Shown piece by piece: positions 52,880 to 61,101 of a DNA stretch of 64,000 nucleotides (positions are counted from its first letter, which is position 1; every line of letters starts with the position of its first letter). The notes below the pieces were generated by a model. The model was not told where the DNA came from. It did no database searches and saw nothing but the letters and a program-made list of their open reading frames with translations. Source of the stretch: Streptomyces sp. NRRL F-5135 (GTDB lineage: Bacteria; Actinomycetota; Actinomycetes; Streptomycetales; Streptomycetaceae); NCBI RefSeq assembly GCF_000719775.1, contig NZ_JOHR01000018.1:62001-126000 (forward strand). Direction: 5' to 3'. Position numbers and translations under genes: made by a program.

Positions 52880-53053
52880 GGGGCCGCCCCCTCAGTACCC
52901 GCCCCCGGCCCCGGCCCCGGCCCCCGGCACACGCCCCCGCGCCCCCTGTCCCGCGCCCGCGCCCGCCCCGCCACTTCATCCGCGCGTGTCAGCCGCGTCA
53001 GCCGTACGCGTCAACCTGCACGCGTCCGTTCATCCGCACACGGACACCGCTGC

Positions 53054-53497
53054 TCAGGGCGCCCCCACCAGCTGCTTGCCGCCCAGTTCCGTGCCGGGCG
53101 GAAGCTGACGCCGGATCCGGTCGAGCGCGTCCTCGAAGCCGCCCCCGGCGATCCCCGACGCGTACGCCGCTCCCCCGCAGTGCAGCGTCAGGCTCAGCTC
53201 GGCACGTCCCACCGGGCCCTCGTCCGTACGGTCACCGAGCGCCAGCAGGCAGCTCAGCGTGGCCTGCTCGGTCGTACCGTCCGCGCTGAACGGCAGTGGC
53301 ATGTCCCATTCCAGGACACAGGACGCCAGGGTCTCGCCCGCACCCACTGCCTCCAGGGCGGCGAAATCCGCCCCCTCGTACTCAACTCCCCTTATTCGGG
53401 TGCGCACATGACGCCCACCCGCGGCGAGGGTGATCGCTTCGGCACCTTGGCCGTCGCGATACCAACCCGCCCACGAATCCGTCGACTCCGCTGTCAT
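53054..53497 (-). CDS. Conserved hypothetical protein (possibly DUF6304)
   Basis: A 147-residue beta-rich protein: ITLAAGGRHVRTRIRGVEYEGADF, ASCVLEWDMPLPF, ATLSCLLALGD, AELSLTLHCGG, then a C-terminal helix EDALDRIRRQLPPG. It resembles from memory the streptomycete DUF6304 proteins. Two cysteines are present but no metal motif. ATG 53497 has TACAGT exactly 7 nt upstream and no Shine-Dalgarno, so it is probably leaderless. No functional partner is indicated; the next gene on this strand belongs to the encapsulin pair but lies downstream. Confidence 0.7.
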   Translation of the reverse strand: MTAESTDSWAGWYRDGQGAEAITLAAGGRHVRTRIRGVEYEGADFAALEAVGAGETLASCVLEWDMPLPFSADGTTEQATLSCLLALGDRTDEGPVGRAELSLTLHCGGAAYASGIAGGGFEDALDRIRRQLPPGTELGGKQLVGAP

Positions 53498-53588
53498 GGC
53501 GCGGACTGTAGCGGTAGCGCGGCTTCCGCCGCAGCACGGGTCGTCAGTTCCGCTCGTACCAGGGGTGGTTGTGCGCCCGCGCCGTCAC

Positions 53589-54653
53589 TCAACTCGTACG
53601 GCGGGTGACGAACTCCGCGAGCGCCAGCAGGTCACCTCCGGCCGCGAGGTCCGGCACGGCCCTGGAGAGCTGGTGGACGGCCCCGGCCATCCGGTCGGCG
53701 GCCTGCTCCTGCGCCCAGTCGCGCCCGCCGGCCCGCTCCACGGCGTCGGCCGCGCGCCGGACCGCCGTCTCGTCCATCGGCCGCCGGTACAGCTCGGCCA
53801 GCTCCGCGCCGGCCGGGGTGCCGGAGGCGAGAGCGTGCACGACCGGCAGGGACTTCTTGTGCGCGGCCAGGTCGGCCCCCGCGGGCTTTCCCGTCCTGGC
53901 GGGGTCGCCCCAGATGCCCATCAGGTCGTCGATGAGCTGGAAAGCGAGCCCCGCCTCGCGGCCGAACGTGTCCAGCGCGGCGACCTGTTCGGCGGTCGCG
54001 CCCGCGTACAGCCCGCCGAGCGCGCAGGACGCGCCGAGCAGGGCGCCCGTCTTGGCCGTCGCCATCGTCACGCACTCGGTCACCGAGACCTGCCGCGGGT
54101 CTCGCCGTTCGAGGGCGCAGTCCGCCTGCTGGCCCGCGCACAGCTCTACGACGCAGGCCGCGAGCCGGGCGGACGCGGCGGACGCCGCGGGGTGCGGGTC
54201 CTCGGCCAGCAGCCGCACGGCGAGGGCCATCATGGCGTCGCCCGCGACGATGGCGTCCGGGGTGCCGAAGACCGTCCACGCCGTGGCCCGGTGGCGCCGG
54301 GTCGGGTCCTCGTCGATCACGTCGTCGTGGAGCAGGGTGAAGTTGTGGGCCAGTTCGACGGCCACGGCGGGCCGGATCGCGTCCCGTACGGCGTCGCCCG
54401 CACGGCCGCCGTCGAGCGCACGCGCGGCGGCCAGGACGAGCGCGGGCCGGACGGCCTTGCCCTCCCGCCCGGAGGACGGCGTCCCGTCGGCGTGCTCCCA
54501 CCCGAAGTGGTACATCGCCACGCGGCGTATGGGGCCGGGTAACGTCGCGACGGCGGCGCGCAGTTCGGGCTGGACGACGCTACGGGTGCGCTCCAGGAGC
54601 GCCGTGGCCCCGCGCCCCTCGATGGCGGTGTCCGTGCTGGTCGTCGTGGTCAC
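53589..54653 (-). CDS. Polyprenyl transferase, candidate family 2B encapsulin cargo
   Basis: A 354-residue trans-prenyl-synthase-fold protein. The first Asp-rich motif is HDDVIDED. The second is altered to DDLMGIWGD rather than DDxxD, a form found in encapsulin-linked members. The KTGALLGASC helix and KKSLPVVHAL are conserved. The first 18 residues are Thr/Ser-rich and probably disordered, as expected for cargo-loading tails in this class. It lies 120 nt downstream of the encapsulin shell gene on the same strand, so co-expression and encapsulation are likely. Product chain length is not predictable; the second-motif change could affect metal use. Confidence 0.9.
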   Translation of the reverse strand: MTTTTSTDTAIEGRGATALLERTRSVVQPELRAAVATLPGPIRRVAMYHFGWEHADGTPSSGREGKAVRPALVLAAARALDGGRAGDAVRDAIRPAVAVELAHNFTLLHDDVIDEDPTRRHRATAWTVFGTPDAIVAGDAMMALAVRLLAEDPHPAASAASARLAACVVELCAGQQADCALERRDPRQVSVTECVTMATAKTGALLGASCALGGLYAGATAEQVAALDTFGREAGLAFQLIDDLMGIWGDPARTGKPAGADLAAHKKSLPVVHALASGTPAGAELAELYRRPMDETAVRRAADAVERAGGRDWAQEQAADRMAGAVHQLSRAVPDLAAGGDLLALAEFVTRRTS

Positions 54654-54773
54654 GGGCGACTTCCTTTCCCGCGTGGGGAGGCAGGGCTGGAGGAGAGGCA
54701 GGCTGCGAGGAGAGGGGGCGGGCGGCCGGGGCTCAGTTCGGCCGCCCGCCCGGGCACCGTCCGGTCGGTCAGG

Positions 54774-56177
54774 TCACCTCCAGCGGCCCACTTCGACGTT
54801 CTCCAGCACGCCGAGGGCGTCGGGCACGAGAACCGCCGCCGAGTAGTACGCCGTGACCAGGTACGAGATGATCGCCTGCTCGTCGATGCCCATGAAGCGG
54901 ACGGACAGGCTCGGCTCGATCTCGTCGGGGATACCGGACTGCTGGAGCCCGACGACGCCCTGCTCGGCCTCGCCCGTACGCATGCAGATGATCGAGGTCG
55001 TCCGGGACTCGGAGACCGGGATCTTGTCGCACGGGAAGATCGGCACCCCGCGCCAGGCGGGCACGTGGTGGCCGCCGACCTCCACGGTGTCCGGGTACAG
55101 CCCGCGCCTGCTGCACTCGCGGCCGAAGGCGGCGATGGCCCGCGGATGCGCCAGGAAGAGCTTCGAGCCCCGGCGGCGCGAGAGCAGTTCGTCCATGTCG
55201 TCCGGGCTCGGCACGCCGGCGTGGGGCTGGAGCCGCTGCCCGTAGTCGCAGTTGGCCAGCAGTCCGAACTCGCGGTTGTTGACCAGCTCGTGTTCCTGGC
55301 GCTCGCGCAGCGCCTCGACCGTGAGCCGCAACTGCTGCTCGGTCTGGTTCATCGGCTGGTTGTAGAGGTCGGCGACCCGGCTGTGGACCTTCAGCACGGT
55401 CTGCGCGACGCTCAGTTCGTACTCGCGGGGCGCCGCCTCGTAGTCCACGAAGGTGTGCGGCACGACGGCCTCGCCGACATGGCCGGCGGACAGGTCGATC
55501 TCGGCCTCGCCGTACTTGTTCGCCCGCTGGTGCGGCACGGCGGCCACCGCCCGCAGGTGTTCGCTCAGGGACGCCTCGCGCTCCGCGAGGTTGCGCACGT
55601 CCGCCCGGGTGAGGACCAGGACCGTGCACGCCGTGGCGGCGCGTGCGGTGTATCCCCAGGTGGCCTCCCCGTCCACCAGGGCCCCGTCGCCGAAGTACGC
55701 CCCGTCCGCGAGGACTCCGAGCACGGCCTCGTCCCCGTACGGCCCCGCGCCGACCTTCTCCACCCGGCCGTGCGCCAGCAGGAAGACCCGGTCCGCGACC
55801 TCGCCCGCCGTGGCCAGGACCTGGCCGGGCGCGAACTCCCGCTGCTCGCAGCGGCGCGCCAGCTCGGCCAGCACTCCCTCGTCCCCGTAGCTCCGCAGGG
55901 GCGGCAGCTCGCCCAGCTCCGCGGGGACGACCGACACCCGCTCCCCGGTCTGCACAAATGTCACGCGCCCGTCGCCGACCGCGTAGGTGAGGCGGCGGTT
56001 CACCCGGTACGTGCCGCCCTGGACCTGGACCCACGGCAGCATCCGCAGCAGCCACCGAGAGCTGATCTCCTGCATCTGCGGTACCGACTTGGTGGTGGTC
56101 GCCAGGTTCCTGGCCGCGGCCGTGCCCAGACTCTGCTGGGGAAGCCGCACCTCGCGAACCTCGTCGCCAACCGACAT
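54774..56177 (-). CDS. Family 2B encapsulin nanocompartment shell protein (EshA-like)
   Basis: A 467-residue HK97-fold shell protein with an inserted cyclic-nucleotide-binding domain. The N-terminal arm ([17 protein letters not shown]) and the E-loop-like segment come first. Residues about 88-215 form a CNB domain ([49 protein letters not shown]). The rest is the P- and A-domain ([49 protein letters not shown]). Known members form T=1 shells that load a prenyl transferase or terpene synthase. EshA, a homologue, affects ppGpp and antibiotic formation in streptomycetes; the S. coelicolor gene at this place is, from memory, SCO5249. Its cargo gene follows directly. Confidence 0.94.
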   Translation of the reverse strand: MSVGDEVREVRLPQQSLGTAAARNLATTTKSVPQMQEISSRWLLRMLPWVQVQGGTYRVNRRLTYAVGDGRVTFVQTGERVSVVPAELGELPPLRSYGDEGVLAELARRCEQREFAPGQVLATAGEVADRVFLLAHGRVEKVGAGPYGDEAVLGVLADGAYFGDGALVDGEATWGYTARAATACTVLVLTRADVRNLAEREASLSEHLRAVAAVPHQRANKYGEAEIDLSAGHVGEAVVPHTFVDYEAAPREYELSVAQTVLKVHSRVADLYNQPMNQTEQQLRLTVEALRERQEHELVNNREFGLLANCDYGQRLQPHAGVPSPDDMDELLSRRRGSKLFLAHPRAIAAFGRECSRRGLYPDTVEVGGHHVPAWRGVPIFPCDKIPVSESRTTSIICMRTGEAEQGVVGLQQSGIPDEIEPSLSVRFMGIDEQAIISYLVTAYYSAAVLVPDALGVLENVEVGRWR

Positions 56178-56510
56178 GGAGTCTCCCTCTCAAATCCTTG
56201 TGCTGACCTGCTCGGAGAACACTTCCAGCGGGTGGCGTGCGGGCGCCATTACACGAAGGAGTGGGACTGAATCGCGTGTGACGGGGCACAAGAAACGTAT
56301 TTTCGCCCGCCCGGCTCAAACGGACGGCACACTGTCCGGAACGGTTCGAACGCCGTTACGGATGACGCGTGACGCCTTGCGGGTTTTCTTCGGGTTCTTT
56401 GGTTCCTCTGGTTTTGCCCGTTTCTCCGGAACACCGGCGGAACGCGTTGTCCGCCCCACCAGCGACGCACTTGCACACGCACGCGCGCACTCGAACAGAA
56501 GGAGTCGGCC
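56178..56510. promoter_or_regulatory. Divergent region between encapsulin and amidase genes
   Basis: 333 nt without a gene, noticeably richer in A+T than its surroundings. It has the inverted repeat AACGG-N8-CCGTT near 56341-56358, GGAC-N8-GTCC just before it and a pyrimidine tract of GTT/CTT units near 56385-56435. Promoters for both genes should lie here, but no clear -35/-10 pair stands out. Confidence 0.4.
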
Positions 56511-57101
56511 ATGGCCCCACCCATGTCCGCGAGCACGTTCCTCAAGGCCCTCAAGGAGGAGGGACTGACCGTCGTCGAGGTCGGCGACTGGCGTACGCAC
56601 AACCGGAACCACGTGGGCGCCTGGGGCCCCGTGCACGGGGTGATGATCCATCACACGGTCACCCGGGGCACCGCCGCGACCGTACGCCTCTGCCGGGACG
56701 GCCACGCGGACCTGCCGGGGCCGCTGTGCCACGGCGTGATCGCCAAGGACGGCACGGTCCACCTGGTGGGACACGGCCGCGCCAACCACGCGGGATCCGG
56801 TGATTCCGACGTCCTGCGGGCCGTGATAGCGGAAAAGGCCCTTCCCCCCGACAACGCGGCCGACACCGACGGAAATCGCCATTTCTACGGCTTCGAATGC
56901 GAAAACCTGGGTGACGGAAAGGACCCGTGGCCCGAGGCCCAGCGGGAAGCCGTCGAACGGGCCGCGGCGGCGATCTGCCGATTCCACGGCTGGGGCGCCC
57001 CTTCCGTGATCGGTCATCTGGAATGGCAGCCCGGCAAGATCGACCCGCGCGGATTCACGATGGACGAGATAAGGAGCCGCGTCCGCGACCGGCTGAAGTG
57101 A
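56511..57101 (+). CDS. N-acetylmuramoyl-L-alanine amidase (Amidase_2/PGRP fold)
   Basis: A 196-residue zinc amidase that cuts the bond between muramic acid and the first L-Ala of peptidoglycan. The zinc ligands and active site are in VMIHHTVTRG (first His), HLVGHGRANHAG, FYGFECENLGDG and SVIGHLEWQPGKIDPRG (later His, Lys). No signal peptide is visible, so it is either intracellular, exported by another route or released at lysis. AAGGAG precedes the ATG by 7 nt. It is divergent from the encapsulin gene and ends in a 36-bp palindrome. A phage-lysin origin is possible, but no other phage gene is nearby. Confidence 0.93.
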   Translation: MAPPMSASTFLKALKEEGLTVVEVGDWRTHNRNHVGAWGPVHGVMIHHTVTRGTAATVRLCRDGHADLPGPLCHGVIAKDGTVHLVGHGRANHAGSGDSDVLRAVIAEKALPPDNAADTDGNRHFYGFECENLGDGKDPWPEAQREAVERAAAAICRFHGWGAPSVIGHLEWQPGKIDPRGFTMDEIRSRVRDRLK

Positions 57102-57122
57102 CCCCCGGCCGCGACACCCGGG

Positions 57123-57158
57123 CCGCCCGCCGTCCGGTACGTACCGGAGGGCGGGCGG
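57123..57158 (+). terminator. 36-bp palindrome after the amidase gene
   Basis: CCGCCCGCC-G-TCCGGTAC is followed directly by its near-complement GTACCGGA-G-GGCGGGCGG, a long hairpin with a single mismatch, 21 nt after the amidase stop. Confidence 0.75.
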
Positions 57159-57201
57159 CACCGGAGGGCGGGCGACACCGGGGGAGGGCGACAATGGCCG
57201 G

Positions 57202-58155
57202 GTGAGTCGTCCGTCCGCAGATCCCGCCGCCGCGCTCCGGCCCCGGCTGCCGTCCCCGCTCCAGGAGGTCAGGGACGCGCGCTTCGACCGGCACGGCGTA
57301 CGCCTGCTGCTCAAGCGGGACGATCTGGCGCATCCGGAGATCCCGGGCAACAAATGGCGCAAGCTCGTGCCGAACCTGCGGGCCGCCGCGGCGGAGGGGC
57401 GCGGCACCCTGGTCACCTTCGGGGGCGCCTACTCCAACCACCTGCGGGCCACGGCCGCCGCCGCGCGGCTGCTGGGGATCCGCGCGGTCGGGATCGTACG
57501 GGGACACGAGCTGGCCGGGCGGCCGCTCAACCCCTCGCTCGCCCGGTGCGCCGCCGACGGGATGCGGCTGTCCTTCGTGGACCGTGCCACCTACCGCCGC
57601 AAGGACGAGCCCGGGGTCGTGGCCGGCCTGCTCGCCGGGCTCGGACTGACGTCCGGGGACGTCTGCGTCGTACCGGAGGGCGGCAGCAACGCGCTCGCCG
57701 TCCACGGGTGCGCCGAGCTGGGGCGGGAGCTGGAGCGGGAACTGCCCGCGGCGGCAGGCACCGTCGCCGTGGCGTGCGGGACCGGCGGGACGCTCGCCGG
57801 GCTCGCGGCCGGGCTCGGCGCGGGCCGGCGGGCGCTCGGATTCCCCGTGCTCAAGGGGGACTTCCTGGAGGGGGAGGTGCGCGGCCTCCAGCGCGCCGCC
57901 TTCGGCGGCCCGGCCGGGGACTGGCGGCTGGACGGCCGCTTCCACTGCGGTGGATTCGCGCGTACGACCGGGGAGCTCGACGCGTTCGCCGAGGAGTTCG
58001 AGGACCGGCACGGCCTCCCGGTCGAACGTCTCTATGTCGCCAAAATGCTCTACGGCCTCGGTGTGCTCGCCCGGGAGGGCGCCTTCGCGCCGGGCACCGC
58101 CGTGGCCGCCGTCGTCACGGGACCGCCGGAGCCGGGCTCCGCACACGGTGCGTGA
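57202..58155 (+). CDS. PLP-dependent D-cysteine desulfhydrase/ACC-deaminase-like enzyme
   Basis: A 317-residue type II PLP enzyme. The PLP Lys lies in GNKWRKLVPNL, followed by TFGGAYSNHLRATAAAA (substrate-carboxylate loop), VVPEGGSNALAVHGC and the phosphate-binding ACGTGGTLAGLAAGL. These are shared by ACC deaminase and D-cysteine desulfhydrase; most actinobacterial members degrade D-cysteine or related D-amino acids. GTG 57202 has no Shine-Dalgarno, and GACAAT lies 6 nt upstream as a possible leaderless -10. It converges on the antiporter gene. Confidence 0.9.
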   Translation: MSRPSADPAAALRPRLPSPLQEVRDARFDRHGVRLLLKRDDLAHPEIPGNKWRKLVPNLRAAAAEGRGTLVTFGGAYSNHLRATAAAARLLGIRAVGIVRGHELAGRPLNPSLARCAADGMRLSFVDRATYRRKDEPGVVAGLLAGLGLTSGDVCVVPEGGSNALAVHGCAELGRELERELPAAAGTVAVACGTGGTLAGLAAGLGAGRRALGFPVLKGDFLEGEVRGLQRAAFGGPAGDWRLDGRFHCGGFARTTGELDAFAEEFEDRHGLPVERLYVAKMLYGLGVLAREGAFAPGTAVAAVVTGPPEPGSAHGA

Positions 58156-58360
58156 CGGCCGTACGGGACCGGCCCGAGGACCCGGCCGCACGCCCCGTGA
58201 CGCCATGCCGTACGCCCGGTGGCGCCGCCCCGTTCACCCGGTGGCGCCGCCCGTCGCGCCCCTCCCCCATGCGGCGCGACGCCCACGACCGGCCCTGACT
58301 CCCCGACCGGGACCTCCCCCTCCCGTGACTCCCCGCTGCAGGCCCCCCTCGCCCGCGTCC

Positions 58361-59959
58361 TCAGTCGGCCTCCTCCCGGTACGCCACCGCTTCCTCCAGG
58401 TCCAGCCTGCGCAGCAGCGTCCGCATCATCTCGTCGTCGATCCGGCGCTGGTCCCGCAGCTCCACGAACACCGCTCGCTCCGCCGCGATCATCTCCCGCG
58501 AGAGCCGCCGGTAGGTGGCGTCCGCCGACTCCCCCGTCACCGCGTTCACCGCGCCCAGCCGCTCCCACACCGCGTTGCGGCGGCGCTCCATGACCGCCCG
58601 GAGCCGGTCCGCCAGCGGGGGCGGCAGCTCGTTGCGCTCGTCGGCCAGCAGTTCCTCCAGCCGCCGCTCCGCCGCCGTCGACGCCGCGTTCTGCGCCTGC
58701 GCCTCGGCCAGTGTCTCCGCCTGCCGGTCACGGCCCGGCAGGCGCAGCAGCCGGATCAGCGACGGCAGGGTCAGCCCCTGCACGACCAACGTGCCGATCA
58801 CCGTGGTGAAGGTCAGGAACAGCACCAGGTTCCGCCCCGGGAAGGGACTGCCGTCCTCGGCCACCAGCGGGATGGAGAACGCGATGGCCAGGGACACCAC
58901 CCCGCGCATGCCGGCCCAGCCGATGATCACCGGAGCTTTCCAGTCGGTGTCCGGCTCGCGCTCCTTGAGCCGCGGGAACAGCGCGCGCGGCAGGAACGTC
59001 GCCGGGAAGACCCAGACGAACCGGACCACCACCACCGCCGCGAACACACCGGCCGCGTACAGGAACGCCTTCCCCACGCCGTACGCGCCCAGCCCCTCCA
59101 GGACGACCGGCAGCTGGAGGCCGATCAGCGCGAACACCACGGACTCCAGGACGAAGGCGATCATCTTCCACACCGCGGCCTCCTGGAGCCGGGTGTCGAA
59201 CTCCACCTGCCAGGCACGGTGGCCGAGGTAGAGCGCGACCACCACCACGGCCAGCACCCCCGACGCACCCACCTGTTCCGCCAGCGCGTACGCGACGAAC
59301 GGGATGAGCAGCGAGAGTGTGTTCTGCAGCAGCGCCTCGCGCAGATGGGTCCGCAGCCAGTGCAGCGGCACCATCAGCACCAGCCCCACTCCCACACCGC
59401 CGAGCGAGGCCAGCGCGAACTCCCCGATCCCGGCGCCCCAGCCCGTGCCGACGCCCACCGCCGCCGCCAGCGCCACCTTGAACGCGGTGATCGCGGTCGC
59501 GTCGTTCACCAGGGACTCGCCCTGGAGGATGGTCGTCAGCCGGTGCGGCAGCCCCAGTCTCCGCGCGACGGCCGTCGCCGCCACCGCGTCCGGCGGCGCG
59601 ACCACCGCGCCGAGCACCAGCGCGGTGGCGAGCGGCAGGCCCGGCACGAAGACGTACGCCAGCCAGCCCACCGCGACGGTGGCGAAGAGGACGTAGCCCA
59701 CCGACAGCAGCGCGACGGGCCGGAGGTTGGCCCGCAGGTCGAGGTACGAGCTGTCCACCGCGGCCGTGTACAGCAGCGGCGGCAGGATCAGTGGCAGCAC
59801 GACGTGCGGGTCGAGTGTGTAGGCGGGCACCCCCGGTACGTAGGACGCACCGAGCCCGACCGCCACCAGCAGCAGCGGCGCGGGCACCGGGGTCCGGCGG
59901 GCCGCGCCGGCGGTCGCCGCGCTTCCCGCCACCAGGGCCACCAGCGGCAATACGTCCAT
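58361..59959 (-). CDS. Na+/H+ antiporter (CPA1 family)
   Basis: A 532-residue integral membrane antiporter with about 12 transmembrane helices in residues 1-400. The family core is ALVLGAVVAPPDAVAATAVARRLG, GESLVNDATAITAFKVAL (the ion-site Asn-Asp), and GWAGMRGVVSLAIAFSIPL. A cytoplasmic helical tail of about 110 residues follows (QAETLAEAQAQNAASTAAERRLEELL). It exchanges Na+ or K+ for protons for pH and ion balance. ATG 59959 has GAGGGA 7 nt upstream. It is divergent from the UBP zinc-finger gene. Confidence 0.94.
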   Translation of the reverse strand: MDVLPLVALVAGSAATAGAARRTPVPAPLLLVAVGLGASYVPGVPAYTLDPHVVLPLILPPLLYTAAVDSSYLDLRANLRPVALLSVGYVLFATVAVGWLAYVFVPGLPLATALVLGAVVAPPDAVAATAVARRLGLPHRLTTILQGESLVNDATAITAFKVALAAAVGVGTGWGAGIGEFALASLGGVGVGLVLMVPLHWLRTHLREALLQNTLSLLIPFVAYALAEQVGASGVLAVVVVALYLGHRAWQVEFDTRLQEAAVWKMIAFVLESVVFALIGLQLPVVLEGLGAYGVGKAFLYAAGVFAAVVVVRFVWVFPATFLPRALFPRLKEREPDTDWKAPVIIGWAGMRGVVSLAIAFSIPLVAEDGSPFPGRNLVLFLTFTTVIGTLVVQGLTLPSLIRLLRLPGRDRQAETLAEAQAQNAASTAAERRLEELLADERNELPPPLADRLRAVMERRRNAVWERLGAVNAVTGESADATYRRLSREMIAAERAVFVELRDQRRIDDEMMRTLLRRLDLEEAVAYREEAD

Positions 59960-60165
59960 CACACCGTCCCTCACCGTGCCTTGGGCCCATCCCGTGGGCC
60001 GCGCCCCGGACCCTCTCCCGGGCGGTAACCCGAGCCGGCCCCCGAGCATGCCCGATCACCGAGTCGATCAGTGCCCCGAGCGGTGTGGCGACCGGCGTGT
60101 GTGGTGCGGGGAACAGCGTCCGGAGCCGTCCTCGCGGACCCCCGAGGCGTCGTAACCTGGTCATC

Positions 60166-60426
60166 ATGAGTGAGTGCCGCCACATCAGGGAGCTGCCGCG
60201 CCCCGAGCCCGCACCGCTGGGCGAGACCTGCGCCGCGTGCCTCGCGACCGGCAGCCACCCGGTGCAGCTGCGGCTGTGCCTGGTGTGCGGGCACGTCGGG
60301 TGCTGTGACTCCTCGCCGTCCCGGCACGCGACACAGCACTTCGAGGACACCGGGCACGCGGTGATGCGCAGTTTCGAGGCGGGGGAACGCTGGCGCTGGT
60401 GCTACGAGGACGGTTCGATCGTGTGA
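60166..60426 (+). CDS. UBP-type zinc-finger domain protein (86 residues)
   Basis: A small zinc-finger protein. The ZnF-UBP pattern is CRHIREL, ETCAACLATG, RLCLVCGHVGCCDSS, then HATQHFEDTGHAVMRSF, with all Cys/His ligands present. In eukaryotes the fold binds the free C-terminus of ubiquitin; in bacteria without ubiquitin its partner is not known, though a C-terminal Gly-Gly-like tail is conceivable. ATG 60166 lies 7 nt after TAACCT and has no Shine-Dalgarno, so it is leaderless. The sigma-factor operon follows 261 nt downstream on the same strand. Confidence 0.92.
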   Translation: MSECRHIRELPRPEPAPLGETCAACLATGSHPVQLRLCLVCGHVGCCDSSPSRHATQHFEDTGHAVMRSFEAGERWRWCYEDGSIV

Positions 60427-60431
60427 TGGCT

Positions 60432-60456
60432 GGGTACGTCAACTCCCTGCGGGTAC
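60432..60456 (+). promoter_or_regulatory. Two GGGTAC elements upstream of the anti-sigma/sigma pair
   Basis: GGGTACGTCAAC (60432-60443) and GGGTACATCAAC (60451-60462) are direct repeats 19 nt apart. GGGTAC is the -10 hallmark of SigB-like stress sigma factors in streptomycetes, so one may be an autoregulated promoter. No good -35 (GTTT or GNNT) is certain at 14-16 nt. Confidence 0.45.
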
Positions 60457-60687
60457 ATCAACCCTCCGCCAGTTCTTCATAATTGGGCCCGACCGACCCC
60501 TAGCCACGTTCTGTGCCCATATGCTTACCATGAGTGACGGGCCTCGAATGGGGGTCCCGGCGACACGGCACCGTCGATCGCGATAGCGTCGCCAGTCCAG
60601 ACCGGCTACGTACCGACGCGTACCGCGAGGCCCGGGACATTCCCCGTCCCGGAGCCCTGAAGAGCTTGTGCCACCTTGGAGGTGAGG

Positions 60688-61101
60688 GTGTCCCAGATCG
60701 CAGGCGAGCCCGGGACCCAGGACTTCGTGGAAGTCCGGCTGCCCGCTGCGGGTGCCTACCTGTCCGTGCTGCGTACGGCCACGGCCGGCCTCGCGGCGCG
60801 CTTGGACTTCACCCTCGACGAGATCGAGGACCTCCGCATCGCGGTGGACGAAGCCTGCGCGATCCTGCTCCAGCAGGCCGTGTCGGGTTCCGTCCTCAGC
60901 TGCGTCTTCCGCCTCGTCGAGGACTCGCTGGAGGTGACCGTCTCGGCCCCCACCACCGACGGGCGCGCGCCCGAGCGCGACACCTTCGCCTGGACGGTGC
61001 TCTCGGCGCTGGCCGGCAAGGTCGACTCGACCGTCGCCGACGACAACACGGTCGCCATCAGCCTCTACAAGCAGCGCGGCGCCGGCCCCGGGCCGGCGTG
61101 A
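60688..61101 (+). CDS. ushX: Anti-sigma factor (RsbW/SpoIIAB-like), partner of the following sigma
   Basis: A 137-residue GHKL-type anti-sigma factor that would hold the sigma factor inactive. The N-box is EDLRIAVDEACAILLQQ. A clear glycine-rich G1 box (DxGxG) is absent, but the strand order and TFAWTVLSALAGKVDSTV suit the streptomycete PrsH/UshX class. GTG 60688 is preceded by GGAGGTGAGG at 60678-60687. Its TGA overlaps the ATG of the sigma gene by 1 nt (TGATG), so dosage is coupled. In S. coelicolor the counterpart interacts with BldG and SigH. The symbol is given by position and similarity. Confidence 0.85.
   Translation: MSQIAGEPGTQDFVEVRLPAAGAYLSVLRTATAGLAARLDFTLDEIEDLRIAVDEACAILLQQAVSGSVLSCVFRLVEDSLEVTVSAPTTDGRAPERDTFAWTVLSALAGKVDSTVADDNTVAISLYKQRGAGPGPA

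Noticed and set aside
52880..53053. Simple C/G-rich stretch between two convergent hypotheticals as a small gene
   Set aside because: It is low-complexity CCCCGG-type sequence with no start, ribosome-binding site or stable frame. More probably part of a transcription-end region.
56511..57101. Amidase as the sign of a prophage
   Set aside because: No integrase, terminase, holin, capsid or att-like repeat was seen near it. The HK97-fold gene next door is an encapsulin with a CNB insert, not a phage capsid.
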